Part shown: positions 1 to 6,806 of the stretch, piece after piece
How the letters are laid out: every line of letters begins with the position of its first letter
How positions within the stretch are numbered: position 1 is the stretch's first letter
Assembly: GCA_030825745.1 (NCBI GenBank)
Contig: JAPJPH010000001.1
Span: forward strand, 1 to 24,296
DNA length: 24,296 nt
Source of the DNA: Anaerococcus sp.
GTDB taxonomy: Bacteria > Bacillota > Clostridia > Tissierellales > Peptoniphilaceae
Direction: 5' to 3'
Notes under the pieces: generated by a model
What the model was told of the DNA's origin: nothing
Databases searched by the model: none
What the model saw: the letters and a program-made list of their open reading frames with translations, nothing else
Position numbers and translations under genes: made by a program

Positions 1-36
1 TCCCATGCGTTTATTAACTCTTATTTTTTAGCCTTT

Positions 37-1452
37 TTATTTAATTTTTAATAATAATTCTTTTAGGAATTTATAGTTATTTCTAACAGATTCTATATTT
101 ACCTTCTCAGATGGGGAGTGGGCTCCTACTATTTCTGGTCCTACTGAGATCATTTCTACATGTGGGATGTCTTTTTTAAATAGTCCACATTCTAGTCCCC
201 CGTGGGTTGTTAGGATATTCATATCATTTCCATGAATTTCTTTCCATGTTTCATTGGCAAGATCTATAAGTGGTGAGTCCTCTCTTTGCCATCCTGAGTA
301 TTCGCTTTCTACTTGGGTATGGCCCCCAAATCTTTCTATAACAGTTTTTGCTATATCTGCCCTATTATGTTTGGCTGAGTCTACCTCAGATCTAATCATT
401 ACATGATAGTTTATGCTTTTATCATCTTCTTCTAAGATGCCTATGTTAGATGATGTTACTATAGATCCTTCAAAGCTCTTATACATACCATCAGCTGTTA
501 CATGGATAGCATCTATAACATCTTTTGATCTTTCTTTTGTTACAACTTTACCATCAAATTTTTCTTCAGTTACTTTTATTGATCCATTAGGGTCAGTATC
601 CTTAGATTCATTTAATATTTGTTCTATTTGCTCATTTATTATTTCTAATGCTTTTTCTTTATCATCTACTTGGATAATTGCACTAGCCTTTGCTGCTATA
701 GCATTTCTCTTTACTCCACCAGAAATAGATGCTATCTTAAATGAGTCTAGGTTATGGATGATCCTAGCTAAAGCTTTTATAGCATTTACCCTAGCCTTGT
801 TTATTTCCATACCGGAGTGACCACCTTCAAATCCTTGAAGGTCAATTTTTAGAAAGTCTCCACTAGCTTCTTCTAATTCTTTTTCAAAAGATGCAGTTAG
901 GTCAAGTCCTCCTGCACATCCTATGGTTAAGACTCCTTCTTCTTCTGAGTCTATATTTATTAGGTATTTAGCATCTAGGACTGATAGGTCTATGGCATTT
1001 GCTCCTACCATTGAAGTTTCTTCTCCAACTGTAATTATAGCTTCTAGGTTTGGATGCTCTACATTTTCATCATCTAATATAGCTAGGATAAATGCAACTC
1101 CTATTCCATCATCTGCTCCTAGGGTTGTTTTATCTGCCTTAACCCATCCGTCTTCTTCTATTAGTTTTATTGGGTCAGTTTCAAAGTTATGATCACTATC
1201 ATCTTCTTTTACACAAACCATGTCCATATGAGCTTGGAGAGCGACAGTTTTTCTATCTTCATATCCAGCACTTGCTTTTTTCTTTATGATTACATTTAGT
1301 GCATCATCTTGGATTACTTCTAGGTTTCTGTCTTTTGCAAATTTTACTAGGTAGTCTGAAATTTCTTTTTCATTGCCACTTTCCCTAGGGATTTGTGCAA
1401 TTTCATAAAATTTTTCAAATACTTCTGTTGGTTTAATTTCTTTAATTCCCAT
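37..1452 (-). CDS. pepD: Aminoacyl-histidine dipeptidase, M20 family (PepD-like)
   Basis: A 471-residue cytosolic zinc dipeptidase of the PepD/Xaa-His dipeptidase branch of M20, expected to release amino acids from dipeptides. Metal-site motifs are visible: HMD at 75-77, the LGADDG bridging aspartates at 114-115, the catalytic GEE pair at 144-145, and a C-terminal GAHSPSE with the last His ligand. Length fits the family (about 480). I chose the ATG at 1452 because AGGAG sits just upstream; an in-frame start at 1482 would add ten residues with no ribosome site. The first 11 nt overlap the end of the radical SAM gene, so the two are probably co-translated. The substrate range is inferred from the family only. 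Confidence 0.93.
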   Translation of the reverse strand: MGIKEIKPTEVFEKFYEIAQIPRESGNEKEISDYLVKFAKDRNLEVIQDDALNVIIKKKASAGYEDRKTVALQAHMDMVCVKEDDSDHNFETDPIKLIEEDGWVKADKTTLGADDGIGVAFILAILDDENVEHPNLEAIITVGEETSMVGANAIDLSVLDAKYLINIDSEEEGVLTIGCAGGLDLTASFEKELEEASGDFLKIDLQGFEGGHSGMEINKARVNAIKALARIIHNLDSFKIASISGGVKRNAIAAKASAIIQVDDKEKALEIINEQIEQILNESKDTDPNGSIKVTEEKFDGKVVTKERSKDVIDAIHVTADGMYKSFEGSIVTSSNIGILEEDDKSINYHVMIRSEVDSAKHNRADIAKTVIERFGGHTQVESEYSGWQREDSPLIDLANETWKEIHGNDMNILTTHGGLECGLFKKDIPHVEMISVGPEIVGAHSPSEKVNIESVRNNYKFLKELLLKIK

Positions 1453-2758
1453 ATTCACTCCTTTTTTTATTATTATACTCATTTATCAATTTGTTTTTAC
1501 TAGCTATTTCTCTATCAATATTTTCATAATAGTCTCTTAAATTTCTACTTGCTCTAAATTTTTTACCATTTGTTAGCTTTGAGTTTGCATTCATCCCGAC
1601 TCCTATGATATTTGATAATTCTTCATTGATTATTATGTTATATCTTTGACTAGTTTCATTTCTATGATACCCAATATTTTCTAATTCGCTTAGCATATTT
1701 TTTTGTCTATATAAATAATATGGTTTGTAAGAATACTCTCTAACAAAGTTTCTGATATCACTAGCTATGGCTATGCTTTCTTTTTGGTTGATCTTTTTGT
1801 TTTTTTCAAAATAATCACTTCCTACCTTCATGGCTAGGCCATGGAAGGTTATATTATCAGGCAAGAGTTCTTTTAATATATCAAAGTTTTTTCTAAACTT
1901 TTTACTATCTTCTCCCATTAGCCCAATTATAAAGTCCATATTTACTATAAGATCTAGGTCTTTGGCATACTTATATATTTTTAAGAAATGCTCTATGTCA
2001 TAGGCTCTATTTGCTTTTTTTATAATATCATAATTAAAGGTTTGGGGGTTTAAGGATATCCTTCCTACTTTATTTTTCTTTAAAATATCTAATTTTCCCT
2101 CAGTTAGGGTATCCTCCCTACCTGCTTCAAAAGTAAATTCTTTGTAGGTAAACTCTCTTCTAATCCTTGATAAAAGCCTATCAAGGTTATCTTCTTTTAA
2201 ATATGACGGGGTACCTCCACCTATATAAATACTATCTAAATTTTTAGGTATATCTAATAAATCAAGCTCTTTTAAGATAAAATCAATATATGTTTTCTTA
2301 TCGTTATTGTTACCAACTAGGGTGGGGTAAGAGCAGTAATTACACCTACTAGGACAAAAGGGGATGTTTATATAAAGACTAAAGGCATCCTTGGCAAAGT
2401 ATAATTTTTTTTCTTCTTCTATAACCCTTTCTAAGAGGCTAAGCTTATTTTCACTTACCCTATATTTCTCTTTTAAGTTTTCATAAGATGTCTTTTTAAA
2501 AAGTTTGCTTGGTTTACTTCCTGTAAGTATCCCCCAAGCAGGCCTATATCCTTCTTCTTTTACTAAAATGTCAAATAAGACTAGCTTAAGCTGGTTAATA
2601 TCCTTGTAGGGATATTTTTTAGCTTTAAAGATAAGATAATCTTCTAAAACTACTAGGTTGCTATTTTCATCAAAAATAATATCATCACGGTCATAGAAAA
2701 TATTTAAAATATCATATACACTTTTTCTTTTATTAGCTTCTTTTACAAAAAATCGCAT
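1442..2758 (-). CDS. hemZ: HemZ-like coproporphyrinogen dehydrogenase family radical SAM protein
   Basis: A 438-residue radical SAM protein of the HemN/HemZ family. The 4Fe-4S cluster motif CxxxCxxC is at C135, C139 and C142 (NIPFCPSRCNYC), followed by the GGGTPS SAM-binding segment near 179. The roughly 120-residue N-terminal extension before the SAM barrel is typical of HemZ rather than HemN or HemW. HemZ proteins are annotated as oxygen-independent coproporphyrinogen III oxidases. No other heme gene is nearby, so real heme synthesis is uncertain and a different radical SAM role is possible. GAGGGG precedes the ATG. A terminator-like hairpin sits only 15 nt upstream, between this gene and the CpXC gene. 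Confidence 0.85.
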   Translation of the reverse strand: MRFFVKEANKRKSVYDILNIFYDRDDIIFDENSNLVVLEDYLIFKAKKYPYKDINQLKLVLFDILVKEEGYRPAWGILTGSKPSKLFKKTSYENLKEKYRVSENKLSLLERVIEEEKKLYFAKDAFSLYINIPFCPSRCNYCSYPTLVGNNNDKKTYIDFILKELDLLDIPKNLDSIYIGGGTPSYLKEDNLDRLLSRIRREFTYKEFTFEAGREDTLTEGKLDILKKNKVGRISLNPQTFNYDIIKKANRAYDIEHFLKIYKYAKDLDLIVNMDFIIGLMGEDSKKFRKNFDILKELLPDNITFHGLAMKVGSDYFEKNKKINQKESIAIASDIRNFVREYSYKPYYLYRQKNMLSELENIGYHRNETSQRYNIIINEELSNIIGVGMNANSKLTNGKKFRASRNLRDYYENIDREIASKNKLINEYNNKKRSEYGN

Positions 2759-2773
2759 TTATCCCCTCATAAA

Positions 2774-2804
2774 AAGATGATACCTACTAAGTAGCTACCA
2801 TCTT
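2774..2804 (-). terminator. Rho-independent terminator between CpXC gene and hemZ
   Basis: On the minus strand a 14-position stem (AAGATGGTAGCTAC against GTAGGTATCATCTT) has one G-G mismatch, one G-T pair and a TTA loop. It is followed by five T. It lies after the CpXC stop codon and 15 nt before the hemZ start, so it ends the upstream operon or attenuates readthrough into hemZ. Confidence 0.7.
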
Positions 2805-2812
2805 CTAAAGTT

Positions 2813-3454
2813 TTATTTTATCTTTTTTAAAAATTCATATGCCCAGGCCTTATCTACTAAATCTGGCTTGTCATCTTCAAAGTAAGGCTCATACTTAGCC
2901 CCTATGCTATCATAGACTTCCTTTAAAAATGGTAGGGTCAAGACCTCTCCATTAGTTTTTGTGATTTTAAAATTTCCATCATCTGAGTATAAAAACTTAA
3001 TAACATCATCATGGTTTAAGTCTATATCACTAGATTCTAATAGCATATATTTCATAAGCTCTATAACCCTATCTGATAGGTAAGATTCAAATATAATAAT
3101 CTTCTCTTTTAGAGAAGTTAAATCTACACTCATCCTAGTTAGGTATTTTTCAGCCTCGTTTTTCCTTGCCTTGTCTAAGAGATTTATAGATGATCTAAGG
3201 GCTATCCTATTTTTGACATCTACAAATTTTGGATCATTTATAATCATAAATTTTAGGTGGTCATCAGTATAGACAAACCTATAATTTAGCTTAAATTCAT
3301 GGCCACATGATGGGCATTTTACTAGGCCAAACTCATCATTTAAAATAAGAGTCCTATCATAAGTATCAGAAAATACTGCTGTATTTAAGCTTTTTTCAAA
3401 ACTTTTATTGCATGATGGACATGTAAGTCCAAATACATTTTCTCTTTTTCTCAT
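2813..3454 (-). CDS. CpXC domain protein
   Basis: About 213 residues. The N-terminal third carries two Cys-Pro-x-Cys knuckles, CPSC at residues 12-15 and CPSCGHEF near 50, spaced as in the CpXC domain (PF14353), a probable zinc-binding module of unknown role. The rest is a helical, charged region with no recognised motif. The ATG at 3454 is used here. A TTG at 3466 would overlap the PPC gene's stop (TTGA) and add four residues. Neither start has a strong ribosome site, so translation is probably coupled to the preceding gene. Last gene of an ECF-PPC-CpXC operon closed by the terminator at 2774-2804. Function unknown. Confidence 0.8.
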   Translation of the reverse strand: MRKRENVFGLTCPSCNKSFEKSLNTAVFSDTYDRTLILNDEFGLVKCPSCGHEFKLNYRFVYTDDHLKFMIINDPKFVDVKNRIALRSSINLLDKARKNEAEKYLTRMSVDLTSLKEKIIIFESYLSDRVIELMKYMLLESSDIDLNHDDVIKFLYSDDGNFKITKTNGEVLTLPFLKEVYDSIGAKYEPYFEDDKPDLVDKAWAYEFLKKIK

Positions 3455-3462
3455 AGCTTTTC

Positions 3463-3885
3463 TCAATCAAACTCTATTAAGTTTAATGAAATTTCTTCAT
3501 CAAATTTCTTTACCAAAGGCTCAGATAATAGGTCAATAAAAATTTCTGCAGTAAATGATATACGAGCCTCACCTAGGTGACCTCCAATAGTAGAAGAATC
3601 TTCCCTACTAGCTACTATATGGGTGTGAACTGTCTTTTTTTCATCTACTAGGGTTATATTTCCTATTAAAGATACAATTTCTAAGGCTTCATTATACTCA
3701 TCCCACTGGTACTGTTTGCTTTGTTGATCTAAAATACCGATCTTTAGGTTATCACAAGCCCCAATACCTTGAAAGTGAGCTGCCTTTATATCTTCTTTGA
3801 TAGCCACTTGCTCTAGAGACTCTACTAGCTTGTCTCCTCTTTTAAGTCTTAATACAATTTTATTGTCAATTTTTTTATAATCCAT
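3463..3885 (-). CDS. PPC/DUF296 domain protein
   Basis: A 140-residue single-domain protein matching the PPC (plant and prokaryote conserved, DUF296) fold. It has the conserved early AHFQGIGACD strand-turn, then the histidine cluster HTHIVAS followed by GGHL, where these trimeric proteins are thought to bind metal or ligand. Plant AT-hook proteins use this domain for multimerisation. Bacterial stand-alone members are often called DNA-binding, but their function is not established. AAAAGGAG lies 8 nt before the ATG. The gene ends at the start of the CpXC gene and lies 43 nt after the ECF S-component gene, so the three appear to be one operon. Confidence 0.85.
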   Translation of the reverse strand: MDYKKIDNKIVLRLKRGDKLVESLEQVAIKEDIKAAHFQGIGACDNLKIGILDQQSKQYQWDEYNEALEIVSLIGNITLVDEKKTVHTHIVASREDSSTIGGHLGEARISFTAEIFIDLLSEPLVKKFDEEISLNLIEFD

Positions 3886-3928
3886 GATACTACTCCTTTT
3901 AAGTTACTTTACCCAAAAAGTAAAAGGT

Positions 3929-4474
3929 TTATTCAAATTTGATTACCTTTAGTAAAGGTATGGCTAGAAGGTAGGCAACTATTATCGAAATAAAAGCATT
4001 TACCAAAGAAACTGATCCTTTTTGTATAACCTCTGCCACACTTGCTTGGATAGTAAAGTTCATAATAAGTCTATTGCTTATATATGTTTTTGCTAGGTAT
4101 AAGATTACATAGGTAATTTGTCCTAAAAATCCTGCTAGGAGTAATCTTCCCTTTTCCACAACCCTTTCTCTTTTAGAATAAACAAAACCTGCTACTGCTG
4201 CTAGTAAAAATTTTGTTATAAAGGTTATTGGGGCAGATGTAAAATATACAGGGTCAAATAAGTCAAATAAGGCTGATCCTAGACCTGCTGCCAGACCTCC
4301 GTAACCTGCTCCAAGTAATACTCCTGCTAAGATACAAAAAACATTTCCCAAATGAAACCTAGTTTGTCCCAAAGGAGTTACTATAGGGATTTGGAAAAAT
4401 CTAGAAAATATGTACACCAAAGCTGTAAATAAAGCTATATAAACAAGCTTTTTTGTAGTTAAGTTTTTATTCAT
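3929..4474 (-). CDS. ECF transporter S component (substrate unknown)
   Basis: A 181-residue integral membrane protein with about five or six hydrophobic segments. It has the N-terminal alanine-rich helix (LVYIALFTALVYIFSR) that S components use to contact the EcfT scaffold, and a conserved TRFHLGNVF loop plus a glycine-rich segment. This matches group II S components, which capture a vitamin or other micronutrient and share a common EcfA-EcfA'-EcfT energy module encoded elsewhere. The sequence resembles the DUF1393/riboflavin-type group, but I cannot assign the substrate. AAAGGAGG is 6 nt before the ATG. The 72-nt gap to the divergent gene is too short for a typical vitamin riboswitch. Confidence 0.85.
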   Translation of the reverse strand: MNKNLTTKKLVYIALFTALVYIFSRFFQIPIVTPLGQTRFHLGNVFCILAGVLLGAGYGGLAAGLGSALFDLFDPVYFTSAPITFITKFLLAAVAGFVYSKRERVVEKGRLLLAGFLGQITYVILYLAKTYISNRLIMNFTIQASVAEVIQKGSVSLVNAFISIIVAYLLAIPLLKVIKFE

Positions 4475-4546
4475 AAAAAACCTCCTTTAAATATTCCCTT
4501 CTAGTATATCATAAAATTAATAGTAATATATAATTGAGGTGATAAA

Positions 4547-5209
4547 ATGAGTAAAAATTTAGGTCCAATACATTATTTAATGTATGAAAAGATCAAATTT
4601 CAAGATAAAATAACAAATTTTTTAATGGATGGAGATACTAGTAAAATCGATAATGAAATAAAACCAGTATCCACCGAGAACTTAGAAGATATTATAGACC
4701 AAGATAATATCCATGGCTATTTATCTTCAAAAATAGATGTAGTTGAAAATAGGCTAGCCCTAGCATTTTCAAAGGCAGATAATATTAAAGAGAAGATGTT
4801 TGAGCTTGGTAAAAAAGAGGCTTTAGATGAAAATCTAAAAACTCTAGAAGATATCTATAATAGTCTAAACACAAGGCTACTAGATGGAATGCCATGTGAC
4901 CATGCCCAAACTGCAGCCTTTGATAATGACAATAACCTTCTTTTAATAACCAATGAAAATCTTCATAGAAAATATCAAGATACCTATATAAATCCAGCTA
5001 GTTCCCTAGATGAAACTTGTAAGGGTGAGGGTGATCATGACCACCATGATTCCTTTGAACTAAAAAAATTCAATTATGATAATGCCCTTAAAAGCGAAGA
5101 TTCTATCTACCATGACTATAGATATGAATTTATAAGAGGCTTTCTAGATAATACTGAATTTAAGGTTGAGCAAATAAATGGAATAAACTATAAGATATCT
5201 AAAATTTAA
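4547..5209 (+). CDS. Conserved hypothetical protein with Cys/His-rich C-terminal half
   Basis: I do not recognise this 220-residue protein. It is soluble, acidic, and has no signal peptide or membrane segment. It starts with a distinctive LGPIHYLMYEKI segment (residues 5-16), has a predicted helical middle (60-112), then CDHA at 117-120. Further candidate metal ligands are H140, C158, and the cluster H164, H166, H167 in GDHDHHD, plus H189. The spread of Cys and His suggests metal or heme binding, but this is inference. TTGAGGTGAT precedes the ATG. It is a single-gene unit, divergent from the ECF S-component gene and closed by a strong terminator. Confidence 0.8.
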   Translation: MSKNLGPIHYLMYEKIKFQDKITNFLMDGDTSKIDNEIKPVSTENLEDIIDQDNIHGYLSSKIDVVENRLALAFSKADNIKEKMFELGKKEALDENLKTLEDIYNSLNTRLLDGMPCDHAQTAAFDNDNNLLLITNENLHRKYQDTYINPASSLDETCKGEGDHDHHDSFELKKFNYDNALKSEDSIYHDYRYEFIRGFLDNTEFKVEQINGINYKISKI

Positions 5210-5212
5210 GAT

Positions 5213-5249
5213 AAAAATACTTCCCTTAAAAATTAGGGGAAGTATTTTT
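5213..5249. terminator. Bidirectional Rho-independent terminator
   Basis: A perfect 13-bp stem (AAAAATACTTCCC, 5213-5225, with its complement at 5237-5249) encloses an 11-nt loop. It has T-runs on both strands. It separates the convergent 220-aa protein gene and the FUSC-like gene, whose stop codon lies at the edge of the stem. Confidence 0.92.
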
Positions 5250-5752
5250 TATTTTTTCCTACTTTTATAAAATTTTCTAAATTTAAAATCCGAATAATTG
5301 ACAAAATATGCTACCAAAACTCCTACCAGGGTATCAAAGACCCTATCATAGGCAAAAGGAATTGGAAGGCCACCTGGATCATCTGCATGGTTTATAGTAA
5401 TTGACATAAAAACTATGGCAGCTATAGCCACTGATGCTTGCTTTTCCATAACAACGACTATGTATATAACCAGGGTAGAAATTATCCCTATAAGAATTAA
5501 ATTTAAAATCGGTGGAATTTTGGTATCTGGTACTAACAGTAAATAAAATAGACCCACCAAACCACCTATAATAGTCCCTATAACCCTGCTAACTCCCTTG
5601 TTATAGGTTTCTCCAACATTTTGTTGCAAGCAGATTACACTTGCTATGGCTGAATAAAATGGAAGTCCTCCCCTAAGCTCTGAGATTAGCATTGAAATTA
5701 AAACAGCCAATCCTGTCTTTATAATCCTAAGACCAGGCTTTTTAATTTTCAT
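5249..5752 (-). CDS. FUSC / aromatic acid exporter family membrane protein
   Basis: A 167-residue membrane protein with four or five hydrophobic helices, matching the N-terminal membrane part of the FUSC/ArAE family (PF06081-like). Visible features are the opening GLRIIKTGLAV helix, the LPFYSAIASVICLQ segment, a GTIIGGLVGLF helix, and a final DRVFDTLVGVLVAYFVNY helix. The cytosolic C-terminal domain seen in longer homologues is absent, as in many short Firmicutes members. Family members are proposed efflux carriers of aromatic acids or small organic compounds; no substrate can be assigned. Its ATG overlaps the last 11 nt of the nucleoside-hydrolase-like gene and has only a weak AAGG site, so translation is probably coupled. 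Confidence 0.8.
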   Translation of the reverse strand: MKIKKPGLRIIKTGLAVLISMLISELRGGLPFYSAIASVICLQQNVGETYNKGVSRVIGTIIGGLVGLFYLLLVPDTKIPPILNLILIGIISTLVIYIVVVMEKQASVAIAAIVFMSITINHADDPGGLPIPFAYDRVFDTLVGVLVAYFVNYSDFKFRKFYKSRKK

Positions 5753-6536
5753 AACTTGCCTTTATATAATCAAAAAAACTATCTTCATTTACCCTGATAG
5801 CCAGGTAATTCTTTTTTCTATTGTTATCATGGATCAACTCAAGATCTTCCCTATCCACTCTCAAAGCTTTTTCATCAAAAATAAAGGCTGATGGTTGTAG
5901 CATCAAGTACATAAGTAACAGGGATGATCCATCTCTTAAATCATAGTCTTTCTTTAAGATCTCATCTAAAATAATATTTTTTTCAATAGATAGGTCTTTT
6001 AAAAATTCATCATCTAGTAAAATATTTGAAGCCAAATCCTTATCTATGATAAATAAATCTATAGAAGATGATAAAACCTTATCTAGGGCATCTAGGTCAA
6101 TATCCTTATTTTTTACATCAATATAGCAAAATATATGAGAAATGTAATCACTAATATCATCATACCTTTCTAAGGCCCTAGCTATATTAGTCAAATTACC
6201 AGTAGCTAATATATCCAAAGATCCACAGTCAGTGGCCAAGTCATATAAAAAATCAGCAGGATCTACTTTTTCAAGATAGTCTTTCTTAGAGTTGAAAATT
6301 AATTTAGACCTATCTTCATCATCAAGTTTTTCATCACTAGCCACAGGTAAATAAAGACCATATTCTTCCACAAAGCCTAGGATATTTGAGGCTGCCAAAG
6401 CCTTACCCATAAAGCCATCATGGGTAGAAATCCCAACTATTTCAAAATCATAATTTCTAAAAGCCATATCAAGCATGAGGGCTTGTTCAGCTTTAAAGTT
6501 TGTATCAATATATAAAAATGGTTTCTTATATTCCAT
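5742..6536 (-). CDS. Nucleoside hydrolase-like protein with degenerate active site
   Basis: A 264-residue protein with the fold signature of inosine-uridine nucleoside hydrolases (PF01156): an N-terminal strand ending in Asp, the VGISTHDG strand-turn, and the LDILATGNLTNIARAL segment matching the family ATGPLTN motif. The calcium-binding DTDPGxDDA motif reads DTNFKAEQA (residues 11-19): one Asp is kept and three are replaced by Asn, Glu and Gln. The later catalytic His-Asp region is also not recognisable, and the protein is shorter than the usual 310 or so. It may have lost hydrolase activity and serve another role. GTGAGGT precedes the ATG. It forms an operon with the FUSC-like gene. Confidence 0.72.
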   Translation of the reverse strand: MEYKKPFLYIDTNFKAEQALMLDMAFRNYDFEIVGISTHDGFMGKALAASNILGFVEEYGLYLPVASDEKLDDEDRSKLIFNSKKDYLEKVDPADFLYDLATDCGSLDILATGNLTNIARALERYDDISDYISHIFCYIDVKNKDIDLDALDKVLSSSIDLFIIDKDLASNILLDDEFLKDLSIEKNIILDEILKKDYDLRDGSSLLLMYLMLQPSAFIFDEKALRVDREDLELIHDNNRKKNYLAIRVNEDSFFDYIKASYEN

Positions 6537-6635
6537 ATTACCTCACTTTTACCTAGACTATACTAACAATAGGATTATTTTAAAGACCTAGCTTGTTAAA
6601 ACCAACTAGTATAGGGTTTTATTACTGGATAAAAA

Positions 6636-6653
6636 AAATCCCCGAAGGGATTT
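6636..6653 (-). terminator. UUCG-tetraloop Rho-independent terminator
   Basis: On the minus strand a perfect 7-bp stem (AAATCCC against GGGATTT) is closed by a C(UUCG)G tetraloop and followed by five further T after the stem. It lies about 150 nt after the ABC permease stop codon and is the probable final terminator of that operon. Confidence 0.88.
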
Positions 6654-6677
6654 CATACTTTTTATAATCTAAAAAAT

Positions 6678-6748
6678 AAGCAAATGATCCGAGCAAAACG
6701 AGTGGGAAAATCTAGCTAGATCTCTCCCCACCTTCGTTTCACTTGCTT
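6678..6748 (-). repeat. Long imperfect hairpin in the ABC operon 3' region
   Basis: A 71-nt inverted structure. Outer arms are AAGCAAATGA (6678-6687) and TCACTTGCTT (6739-6748). Next come AAACGA (6696-6701) with TCGTTT (6734-6739), and GTGGGAAAA (6702-6710) with TCTCCCCAC (6723-6731). The apex is the palindrome ATCTAGCTAGAT (6710-6721). On the plus strand the non-pairing positions are A-C; on the minus strand they become G-U, so the element is best read as RNA from the minus strand. It is followed there by TTATTTTTT, so it could terminate. It may also be a copy of a dispersed intergenic repeat. Confidence 0.65.
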
Positions 6749-6806
6749 AATCAAGATGACTTGTTATTTTACTTATTTTAAATTACCTAAATTATTAAAA
6801 TTGACT

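Noticed and set aside
1..36. Possible start of another minus-strand gene at the left edge (an ATG at 4-6)
   Set aside because: Only two codons are visible and the upstream ribosome site is weak.
413..820. Open frame of 135 codons on the plus strand opposite pepD
   Set aside because: It lies wholly antisense to a well-supported M20 gene, has no ribosome site and no recognisable protein character. Other such antisense frames (923-1192, 7273-7617, 10953-11297, 13182-13529, 17081-17317) were dropped for the same reason.
4475..4546. Vitamin riboswitch controlling the ECF S-component gene
   Set aside because: The gap to the divergent gene is 72 nt, too short for known thiamine, flavin or cobalamin aptamers, and no aptamer motif is visible.
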